Shown piece by piece: positions 13,040 through 19,792 of a DNA stretch of 28,573 bases. The DNA lies in contig CAAEFF010000134.1 of the NCBI GenBank assembly GCA_900755085.1, forward strand, positions 1 to 28,573, written 5' to 3'. The position numbers and the translations under genes are program-made. Position 1 is the first letter of the stretch. Every line of letters begins with the position of its first letter. The DNA comes from an uncultured Streptococcus sp. (GTDB taxonomy: Bacteria > Bacillota > Bacilli > Lactobacillales > Streptococcaceae). The notes beneath the pieces were generated by a model, which was not told where the DNA came from, did no database searches, and saw only the letters and a list, made by a program, of their open reading frames with translations.

Positions 13040-14602
13040 ATGCGTAAAATTGAATTTTTAGATACCAGTCTTCGGGATGGTGAACAAACACCGGGTGTAA
13101 ATTTTTCGATCAAGGAAAAAATTTCCATTGCCAAACAATTGGAAAAATGGGGTATTTCTGCTATTGAGGCTGGCTTTCCAGCGGCAAGTCCAGACTCTTT
13201 CACCGCTGTACAGGAAATTGCAAAAGTCTTGACCAAGACAGCAGTCACCGGCCTAGCTCGTTCTGTCAAATCTGACATCGATGCCTGCTACGAAGCCTTG
13301 AAAGATGCAAAACACCCACAAATCCACGTCTTTATCGCAACCAGTCCCATTCACCGGGAGTTTAAACTCAACAAGAGCAAGGAAGAAATTCTTGAAGCCA
13401 TTAAAGAGCACGTTTCATATGCGCGTTCAAAGTTTGAGGTTGTGGAGTTCTCACCAGAAGATGCGACTCGGACAGAATTGGATTTCCTCTTGCAAGTCGT
13501 CCAGACTGCAGTCGATGCAGGAGCCAGCTACATCAATATTCCTGATACAGTTGGATTCACGACACCAGAAGAGTACGGTGCCATTTTCAAATACTTGATT
13601 GACCATGTCAAGACGGACCGCGAGATTATCTATTCGCCTCATTGCCATGATGATCTAGGAATGGCAGTGGCAAATAGCCTCGTTGCTGTCAAAAATGGGG
13701 CCCGCCGTGTGGAAGGGACCATCAATGGGATTGGTGAACGGGCTGGAAATGCAGCGCTTGAAGAAGTAGCGGTCGCTCTTAATATTCGCGAAGACTATTA
13801 CCAGGTGGAGAGCCCGATTGTGCTCAATGAAACCATCAATACTTCCGAGTTGGTTTCTCGTTACTCTGGGATTCCAATTCCTAAAAACAAAGCGGTTGTT
13901 GGTGGCAATGCCTTCTCACATGAGTCTGGAATTCACCAAGATGGGGTCCTTAAAAACCCGCTTACTTATGAGATCATCACCCCTGAGTTGGTGGGCGTCA
14001 AGAGCAACAGTCTTCCTCTTGGAAAATTGTCTGGTCGCCATGCCTTTATTGAGAAACTCCATGAGTTAGGACTTGATTTCTCAGAGGAAGATATCCAACC
14101 ATTATTTGCCAAGTTCAAATCTCTGGCAGACAAGAAACACGAGATCACCGATGCCGATATTCGCGCCCTTGTTGCCGGTACAGCAGTGGAAAATCCAGAT
14201 GGATTCCAATTCAACGATCTCCGCTTGTCGACCAATGCCGATGAAAGCATTTCTGCAGCAGTTAGCCTTAGCAATGAAGAGGGAGAAGTGCTTGAATTCT
14301 TGGCTGATGGTCAAGGGTCGGTTGAAGCCATCTTTAATGCCATTGATAAATTCTTCAACCAAACCGTTCGCTTGACATCCTACAATATCGATGCAGTGAC
14401 AGATGGGATCGACGCCCAAGCCCGTGTCTTGGTATCCGTGGAAAATGTTGATACAGATACGATCTTCAATGCCTCTGGTTTGGACTTTGACGTATTGAAG
14501 GCGTCAGCGATTGCCTATATCAATGCCAATACCCTAGTGCAAAAAGAGAATGCGGGTGAGATGGGACGAGCTGTTTCTTACCGTGATCTTCCACAAGCCT
14601 AA
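13040..14602 (+). CDS. leuA: 2-isopropylmalate synthase
   Basis: 520 residues. It condenses acetyl-CoA with 2-ketoisovalerate, the committed step of leucine synthesis. The N-terminal DTSLRDGEQTPG (residues 8-19) is the HMGL/LeuA signature with metal ligand D13. HCHDDLGMAVANS at 201-213 supplies the metal His pair (H201, H203). GNAFSHESGIHQDG begins the linker subdomain, and the C-terminal 130 residues form the LeuA dimerisation and leucine-feedback domain. GAGGAG precedes the ATG. It is the first structural gene behind the attenuator and is followed twelve bases later by leuB. Confidence 0.97.
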   Translation: MRKIEFLDTSLRDGEQTPGVNFSIKEKISIAKQLEKWGISAIEAGFPAASPDSFTAVQEIAKVLTKTAVTGLARSVKSDIDACYEALKDAKHPQIHVFIATSPIHREFKLNKSKEEILEAIKEHVSYARSKFEVVEFSPEDATRTELDFLLQVVQTAVDAGASYINIPDTVGFTTPEEYGAIFKYLIDHVKTDREIIYSPHCHDDLGMAVANSLVAVKNGARRVEGTINGIGERAGNAALEEVAVALNIREDYYQVESPIVLNETINTSELVSRYSGIPIPKNKAVVGGNAFSHESGIHQDGVLKNPLTYEIITPELVGVKSNSLPLGKLSGRHAFIEKLHELGLDFSEEDIQPLFAKFKSLADKKHEITDADIRALVAGTAVENPDGFQFNDLRLSTNADESISAAVSLSNEEGEVLEFLADGQGSVEAIFNAIDKFFNQTVRLTSYNIDAVTDGIDAQARVLVSVENVDTDTIFNASGLDFDVLKASAIAYINANTLVQKENAGEMGRAVSYRDLPQA

Positions 14603-14614
14603 GAGGAAATGAAC

Positions 14615-15652
14615 ATGACAAAGAAAATTGTAACACTTGCAGGAGATGGAATTGGCCCTGAGATCATGGCAGCTGGACTAGAGGTTCTCGCAGCCGTTGC
14701 ACCAAAAATTGGCTTTGATTATAGCCTAGAAGACAAACCTTTTGGGGGTGCTGGGATTGATGCCGCTGGTCATCCACTTCCCCAAGATACTCTAGAAGCA
14801 GCGAAAGGAGCGGATGCTGTTCTTCTTGCTGCCATCGGAAGTCCTGAGTATGACAATGCTCCTGTTCGTCCAGAGCAAGGTTTGCTCGCTATTCGCAAGG
14901 AATTAAATCTTTTTGCAAATATTCGCCCTGTACGGATTTTTGACGCCTTGAAACACCTGTCTCCTTTGAAACCAGAGCGTATCGAGGGTGTCGACTTCGT
15001 GGTTGTACGTGAATTGACAGGTGGGATTTACTTTGGAGAGCATATTTTGAAAGAAGATACAGCGCGCGATATCAATGATTACAGCTCAGAAGAAATCCGT
15101 CGGATTATGCGCCAAGCCTTCAAGATTGCGCAAGGACGTGGCAAGAAAGTGACCAGTATCGATAAGCAAAATGTCCTTGCAACGTCTAAATTGTGGCGCC
15201 AAGTAGCAGAAGAAGTTGCCAAAGAATTTCCAGATGTGACTTTAGAGCACCAGCTTGTCGATAGTGCGGCTATGATCATGATCACCAATCCGGCTCGCTT
15301 TGATGTCGTCGTAACAGAGAATCTATTTGGAGATATCTTATCGGACGAATTGAGCGTCCTTCCAGGAACACTAGGCGTGATGCCATCTGCTAGTCATTCT
15401 GACCAAGGGCCAAGCATGTACGAGCCGATTCATGGTTCAGCACCAGATATTGCTGGTCAGGGCATTTCCAATCCGATTTCCATGATCCTCTCCGTTGCCA
15501 TGATGCTCCGAGACAGTTTTGGAGAAGCAGCAGGTGCAGAAATGATTGAAGAAGCGGTCAATCAAACCTTGAATCAGGGGATTTTAACCCGAGATCTAGG
15601 TGGTCAGGCTTCGACTGCAGAGATGACAGCAGCTATCATAAGGAATCTCTAA
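14615..15652 (+). CDS. leuB: 3-isopropylmalate dehydrogenase
   Basis: 345 residues from ATG 14615. An ATG at 14609 exists, but it is one base from the AGAGGA ribosome site, which fits 14615 (seven bases). The NAD-dependent enzyme oxidises and decarboxylates 3-isopropylmalate to 2-ketoisocaproate. Visible marks are LAGDGIGPEIM at the N terminus, the RELTGGIYFGEH substrate loop, the catalytic Lys/Asp region SIDKQNVLATSKLW, and NLFGDILSDE followed by EPIHGSAPDIAG for metal and NAD binding. Length and motifs are complete. A DUF1294 gene starts one base after its stop. Confidence 0.97.
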   Translation: MTKKIVTLAGDGIGPEIMAAGLEVLAAVAPKIGFDYSLEDKPFGGAGIDAAGHPLPQDTLEAAKGADAVLLAAIGSPEYDNAPVRPEQGLLAIRKELNLFANIRPVRIFDALKHLSPLKPERIEGVDFVVVRELTGGIYFGEHILKEDTARDINDYSSEEIRRIMRQAFKIAQGRGKKVTSIDKQNVLATSKLWRQVAEEVAKEFPDVTLEHQLVDSAAMIMITNPARFDVVVTENLFGDILSDELSVLPGTLGVMPSASHSDQGPSMYEPIHGSAPDIAGQGISNPISMILSVAMMLRDSFGEAAGAEMIEEAVNQTLNQGILTRDLGGQASTAEMTAAIIRNL

Positions 15653-15653
15653 G

Positions 15654-15932
15654 ATGACTTGGAGAGATCGCTGTTTAATGGTTATTGCTCTTTGGAATGG
15701 TATGGTCTTTCTGACCTATGGATTAGATAAGCGAAAAGCCATCCAAAACAGGTGGCGGATTCCTGAAAAGGTCCTCTTACTCGAGAGCTGGCTACTTGGT
15801 GGATTTGGAGCTCTTCTAGGTGGGCATCTCTTTCACCACAAGGTACGGAAATGGTATTTCCAAGCCACCTGGTGGATCAGTATCCTTCTCTTAGCAGGTG
15901 TTCTTTTTCTAATCCTTCGATGGATTCCCTAG
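15654..15932 (+). CDS. DUF1294 small membrane protein inside the leu operon
   Basis: 92 residues with membrane segments near 8-24, 40-60 and 70-90. The wording LDKRKAIQNRWRIPEKVLL, then GGFGALLGGHLFHHKVRKWYF, is the DUF1294 signature (DK..A..g..RIpE..L..la..GG..Ga..gm..f.HKt.k..F). No biochemical role is known for the family. The gene starts one base after leuB and ends 24 bases before leuC, with AAGGA upstream inside leuB, so it is translated as part of the leucine operon. Transport or membrane support for leucine metabolism is conceivable but is only inference from position. Confidence 0.85.
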   Translation: MTWRDRCLMVIALWNGMVFLTYGLDKRKAIQNRWRIPEKVLLLESWLLGGFGALLGGHLFHHKVRKWYFQATWWISILLLAGVLFLILRWIP

Positions 15933-15956
15933 CAAAAACATAAATGGAGAAAGACG

Positions 15957-17339
15957 ATGAGTGGAAAATCTATCTTTGATAAACTTTGGGACCGCCACGT
16001 CATTACAGGAGTGGAAGGGCAACCCCAACTCATGTATGTGGACCAACACTATATCCACGAAGTGACGAGTCCCCAAGCCTTTCAAGGATTACGGGATGCA
16101 GGACGCAAGGTTCGCCGACCCGATTTAACCTTTGGAACCTTTGATCACAATGTTCCAACGGTTAATATTTATGATATCCGAGATGTCATTTCAAAGGCCC
16201 AGATTGACAAATTAGCTGAGAATGTAGTAGAATTCGGGATCGATCATGCAGCTCACGGTTCAGAAAAACAAGGGATTGTTCATATGATAGGCCCTGAAAC
16301 CGGTCGGACCCAGCCAGGAAAATTTATTGTCTGTGGAGACAGCCATACCGCAACCCACGGAGCCTTCAGTGCCATTGCCTTTGGAATTGGAACCAGTGAA
16401 GTAGAACATGTCTTTGCCACCCAAACCATCTGGCAAGTCAAACCAAAGAAGATGTTGGTCGAATTCACCGGAACCCCACAAAAAGGGATCTATTCAAAAG
16501 ATTACATCTTAGCTTTGATAGCGCGTTACGGTGTTGCTTGCGGAGTTGGCTATGTCGTAGAGTATCGGGGAGAAGCGATTGATCGCTTGACCATGGAAGA
16601 ACGCATGACCATCTGCAACATGTCGATCGAGTTTGGATCCAAAATGGGGATCATGAATCCAGATGAGACGACCTTTGACTACCTTCGGGGACGCGAATGT
16701 GTGCCAAGTGATTTTGAGGCCGCAGTAGCTGACTGGAAGACCCTGGTCAGTGATGACGATGCGGTATACGACAAGGTCATCCGCTTGGATGTATCTGAAC
16801 TAGCTCCGATGGTGACTTGGGGGACCAATCCTTCTATGGGAGTGGACTTTGAAACACCCTTCCCAGAGATTCGGGACATGAATGATGAACGGGCTTATCA
16901 TTATATGGACTTAGAACCTGGTCAAAAACCAGCAGACATTGAATTAGGCTATGTCTTTATCGGATCTTGTACCAATGCTCGTCTCAGTGATTTAGAGCTG
17001 GCAGCCAAGTTTGTGAAAGGCAAAAAAATCGCTCCCAACTTAACAGCCATTGTCGTACCTGGCTCTCGTCCAGTCAAGCAAGCTGCTGAAAAGTTGGGCT
17101 TGGATCAAATCTTTATGGATGCAGGCTTTGAATGGCGTGATCCAGGGTGCTCCATGTGTCTCGGGATGAACCCAGACAAGGTGCCGGATGGCGTCCACTG
17201 TGCCTCTACTAGCAATCGAAACTTTGAAGATCGCCAAGGGTTTGGGGCCAAAACCCATCTCTGTAGCCCAGCGATGGCGGCAGCAGCAGCAATTGCTGGT
17301 CGCTTTGTCGATGTGCGCCAATTGCCAGAAGTCGAGTGA
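15957..17339 (+). CDS. leuC: 3-isopropylmalate dehydratase large subunit
   Basis: 460 residues. With LeuD it isomerises 2- to 3-isopropylmalate using a [4Fe-4S] cluster. Cluster ligands are C338 in FIGSCTNARLSD and C398/C401 in DPGCSMCLGMN. VCGDSHTATHGAFSA (126-140) and FDHNVPT are standard aconitase-family segments. Length is normal for bacterial LeuC. GGAG precedes the ATG. The leuD Shine-Dalgarno lies immediately after the stop, so the two subunits are made together. Confidence 0.97.
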   Translation: MSGKSIFDKLWDRHVITGVEGQPQLMYVDQHYIHEVTSPQAFQGLRDAGRKVRRPDLTFGTFDHNVPTVNIYDIRDVISKAQIDKLAENVVEFGIDHAAHGSEKQGIVHMIGPETGRTQPGKFIVCGDSHTATHGAFSAIAFGIGTSEVEHVFATQTIWQVKPKKMLVEFTGTPQKGIYSKDYILALIARYGVACGVGYVVEYRGEAIDRLTMEERMTICNMSIEFGSKMGIMNPDETTFDYLRGRECVPSDFEAAVADWKTLVSDDDAVYDKVIRLDVSELAPMVTWGTNPSMGVDFETPFPEIRDMNDERAYHYMDLEPGQKPADIELGYVFIGSCTNARLSDLELAAKFVKGKKIAPNLTAIVVPGSRPVKQAAEKLGLDQIFMDAGFEWRDPGCSMCLGMNPDKVPDGVHCASTSNRNFEDRQGFGAKTHLCSPAMAAAAAIAGRFVDVRQLPEVE

Positions 17340-17350
17340 AAGGAGGAATC

Positions 17351-17941
17351 ATGGAGAAATTTACCATTTATACGGGGACAACGGTTCCCTTGATGAACGA
17401 TAATATTGATACCGACCAAATCCTCCCCAAGCAATTCTTGAAGTTAATTGATAAAAAAGGTTTTGGTAAATACCTCATGTATGCTTGGCGCTACTTGGAT
17501 GACCAGTATACTGAGGATCCAGATTTTATCTTTAACAAGGCAGAATACCGCCAGGCAACCATTTTGATCACTGGTGACAATTTTGGGGCTGGTTCCTCTC
17601 GGGAGCACGCAGCCTGGGCTTTGGCAGATTATGGCTTTAAGGTCGTGATCGCTGGATCCTTCGGAGATATTCATTACAATAATGAGCTCAATAATGGCAT
17701 GCTACCGATTGTCCAACCGCTAGAGGTTCGTCAAAAATTGGCAAGCTTGCAGCCGACAGATCCAGTAACGGTGGATTTGGAAGAGCAGAAAATCATCTCA
17801 CCTGTCGGGGAGTTTTGCTTTGAGATCGATCAAGATTGGAAGCATAAATTGCTCAATGGGTTGGATGATATAGGGATTACGCTTCAGTACGAAGACTTGA
17901 TCGCAGCATATGAGAAGAATCGGCCAGCTTACTGGCAGTGA
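17351..17941 (+). CDS. leuD: 3-isopropylmalate dehydratase small subunit
   Basis: 196 residues from ATG 17351, chosen because AAAGGAGG lies directly upstream (17339-17346); an in-frame GTG at 17336 inside the leuC stop is unlikely. The small swivelling subunit shows NIDTDQILPKQFLK near residues 18-31 and the substrate-binding GAGSSREHA at 79-87. Last gene of the leu operon. No strong hairpin terminator follows within the 98-base gap; a CodY-like box is found there instead. Confidence 0.97.
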   Translation: MEKFTIYTGTTVPLMNDNIDTDQILPKQFLKLIDKKGFGKYLMYAWRYLDDQYTEDPDFIFNKAEYRQATILITGDNFGAGSSREHAAWALADYGFKVVIAGSFGDIHYNNELNNGMLPIVQPLEVRQKLASLQPTDPVTVDLEEQKIISPVGEFCFEIDQDWKHKLLNGLDDIGITLQYEDLIAAYEKNRPAYWQ

Positions 17942-17963
17942 TAAAATTGTATACTTAATTATG

Positions 17964-17978
17964 AATTTTCTGAAAATA
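17964..17978. promoter_or_regulatory. CodY box before the Sua5/YrdC-like gene
   Basis: AATTTTCTGAAAATA matches the CodY consensus AATTTTCWGAAAATT at 14 of 15 positions. It lies just upstream of a possible promoter (TTGAAT at 17981-17986, 17 bases, TAAACT at 18004-18009). It is 76 bases from the ATG at 18040. Confidence 0.75.
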
Positions 17979-18039
17979 TATTGAATTTTTCATGATTTTT
18001 TGATAAACTACTAAAAAGAATAGAAAAGGAAAGAGACTT

Positions 18040-18825
18040 ATGACAAGACACATTCAATGGGACGGAACACTTTCACAAGAAGGATTTGATATTTTGAAGG
18101 GAGAGGGTGGTTGTATCGTCTGCCCTACAAAAGTCGGCTACATCATCATGACCAGTGACAAGGCCGGCTTGGAACGGAAGTTTGAAGCCAAAGAACGCAA
18201 CCGTAACAAACCTGGTGTAGTTCTTTGCGGAAGTATGGATGAACTTCGTGCCCTTGCACAATTGAATCCTGAAATCGAAGCCTTCTACCAAAAACATTGG
18301 GATGAAGATATCTTGCTTGGTTGTATCCTTCCATGGCGCGAAGATGCTTATGCAAAATTGCAAGCCTTCGGAGATGGACGTGAAGAACTCATGACAGACG
18401 TTCGTGGAACCAGCTGTTTTGTCATTAAATTTGGGAAAGCTGGTGAGCAAATCGCCAAAGAAATGTGGGAAAAAGAAGGCAAGATGGTTTACGCCTCTTC
18501 AGCTAACCCATCTGGTAAAGGAAACCGCGGGAAGGTCGAAGGAATTGGTGAGCGCATCGAAGGTGCTGTGGACTTGGTCATCGAAGCCGATGACTATGTA
18601 GCTTCTATCCAACCAGACAAGACCGTCGAGACTCGCTATGAACAAGGAGTGATGGTTTCTATGGTGGATGCAGAAGGGAAACTCATCCCAGAACAAGGAG
18701 CAGGCAGCCGCTCTGTCAATACTTGTCCAGTTGTCATCCGTAAAGGATTGGATATCGATAAGATCATGATGCACTTATCCGATCATTTCAACTCTTGGAA
18801 CTACCGCCAAGGGGAATACTATTAA
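18040..18825 (+). CDS. Sua5/YciO/YrdC-family protein
   Basis: 261 residues. Family marks are CPTKVGYIIMTSD (28-40, the place of PTDTVYGL in TsaC), KERNRNKPGVVL (51-62, KxRxxxKP) and SSANPSGKGN (153-162). TsaC/Sua5 makes threonylcarbamoyl-AMP for the t6A base of tRNA. Here the first motif departs from the usual PTDT, so this is more likely a YciO-like paralogue than the housekeeping enzyme. AAAGGAAAGAGA precedes the ATG. A 14/15 CodY box upstream suggests it is expressed when branched-chain amino acids or GTP are low, which fits its place after the leu operon. Confidence 0.85.
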   Translation: MTRHIQWDGTLSQEGFDILKGEGGCIVCPTKVGYIIMTSDKAGLERKFEAKERNRNKPGVVLCGSMDELRALAQLNPEIEAFYQKHWDEDILLGCILPWREDAYAKLQAFGDGREELMTDVRGTSCFVIKFGKAGEQIAKEMWEKEGKMVYASSANPSGKGNRGKVEGIGERIEGAVDLVIEADDYVASIQPDKTVETRYEQGVMVSMVDAEGKLIPEQGAGSRSVNTCPVVIRKGLDIDKIMMHLSDHFNSWNYRQGEYY

Positions 18826-18837
18826 GAATCAGGAAAT

Positions 18838-18863
18838 AGCATTCCATGTGGGATGCTTTTTTT
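18838..18863 (+). terminator. Terminator after the Sua5/YrdC-like gene
   Basis: AGCATTCC (18838-18845), loop ATGT, GGGATGCT (18850-18857) and seven T residues; one wobble pair. Confidence 0.9.
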
Positions 18864-18879
18864 GTGAAAGGATAAAAGA

Positions 18880-18972
18880 TGGTATAATAGAGACAAAAGA
18901 TGTTCCAAACAAGGAAGAAGCCGTTATTTTTAGCCTAATCAAAAAACTAGAGCGCAGGCTCTAGTTTTTTGG
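18880..18972 (+). ncRNA. Candidate small RNA (about 78 nt)
   Basis: An extended -10 promoter TGG-TATAAT (TATAAT 18883-18888) points rightward, and an intrinsic terminator follows: AAAAAACTAGAG, loop CGCAGG, CTCTAGTTTTTT (18943-18972). The transcript would run from about 18895 to 18972. It has only a 12-codon frame from ATG 18900 without a ribosome site, so a non-coding RNA is more likely. The terminator also serves plsY from the other side. No known sRNA family is recognised. Confidence 0.5.
18943..18972. terminator. Bidirectional terminator; contains the plsY stop codon
   Basis: A perfect 12-bp stem (AAAAAACTAGAG / CTCTAGTTTTTT) with a six-base loop, ending in T tracts on both strands. The plsY stop codon (complement of 18961-18963) lies inside the stem. 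Confidence 0.85.
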
Positions 18973-19605
18973 TTGTTGGTGGGTGATGTTCTTTCCCCAA
19001 GGGATGAGATTTTCTTTTTTCTCTTTGATCCGTTGGATATTGTCTTTGTGACGAAGAATGATCAAGGTCGCTAAGGCCAAGACAATGACTGTAAAAAGCG
19101 GATCATAACCGTGCAAGATCCATCCAGTCAAAGGGAGAAGAAGGACTGATAAAATGGCGAGTAGAGCAACGGTTACACTCGAAAACGAGATCATACTGGT
19201 TAAATACAGGCTGGCTACAAAATACACAGCCAAAATGAGTAGTAGAACAGGCGAGAAGCCAAGTAAAACACCAGCACTTGTTGCCACTGCTTTTCCGCCT
19301 TTAAATCCAGCAAAAATTGGGAAAGTGTGTCCCAAAACGGCTAAGAGACCAAAGACCATCGGCGAGATCCCCTGAATTCCAAAGAAAGTCGGAAGAAGGA
19401 CTGCCAGTGTTCCTTTTAAGAGATCAATCGCAAAGACGATGATCCCAGCTTTCTTCCCTAAAATCCGAAAGGTATTGGTCGTTCCAGTATTACCTGAGCC
19501 ATGTTCTCGTAAATTAATATTAAAAAAGACTTTTCCAATCCATAATCCCGAAGGAATGGAGCCTAACAGATAGGCCAAAATTAAAATACTTATTTCTTTC
19601 ATCAT
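18961..19605 (-). CDS. plsY: Glycerol-3-phosphate acyltransferase PlsY
   Basis: 214 residues (two adjacent ATG codons, 19605 and 19602). This integral membrane enzyme transfers the acyl group of acyl-phosphate to glycerol-3-phosphate, the first step of phospholipid synthesis. The three family motifs are present: LLGSIPSG (13-20), HGSGNTGTTNTFR (35-47) and the GHTFPIF...FKGGKAVATSAG region (92-112). About five to six membrane helices are visible. It is the only gene on the minus strand. The extended -10 ends six bases before the first ATG, so its mRNA may have little or no leader. Confidence 0.95.
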   Translation of the reverse strand: MMKEISILILAYLLGSIPSGLWIGKVFFNINLREHGSGNTGTTNTFRILGKKAGIIVFAIDLLKGTLAVLLPTFFGIQGISPMVFGLLAVLGHTFPIFAGFKGGKAVATSAGVLLGFSPVLLLILAVYFVASLYLTSMISFSSVTVALLAILSVLLLPLTGWILHGYDPLFTVIVLALATLIILRHKDNIQRIKEKKENLIPWGKNITHQQPKN

Positions 19606-19611
19606 ACCTTC

Positions 19612-19620
19612 ATTATATCA
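19612..19620 (-). promoter_or_regulatory. plsY promoter (extended -10)
   Basis: On the minus strand TGA-TATAAT (hexamer 19617 to 19612), with six bases between it and the ATG. No good -35 at 17 bases. Expected transcription start coincides with the ATG. Confidence 0.65.
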
Positions 19621-19734
19621 AAAAGCATTCAATAGAAAAAGCAATTTTTTGAGATCAAGTGTGACATCTGAAGAAAGTGTTTAGCCAGCATTTTATACTG
19701 AGATATAGAAATCTCCATATAAAGAGAAAAAATT

Positions 19735-19763
19735 TTGCAAAATTTCCTAAAAAACTGTAATAT
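19735..19763 (+). promoter_or_regulatory. parE promoter embedded in a palindrome
   Basis: TTGCAA (19735-19740), 17 bases, TAATAT (19758-19763). The -35 is the centre of a perfect 16-bp palindrome AAATTTTGCAAAATTT (19730-19745), which could be an operator. Confidence 0.65.
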
Positions 19764-19792
19764 AGAAAAGATGAACAAACAGGAGGTTCCTT

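Noticed and set aside
18883..18950. cia-dependent small RNA (csRNA)
   Set aside because: The CiaR repeat TTTAAG-N5-TTTAAG is absent from the promoter.
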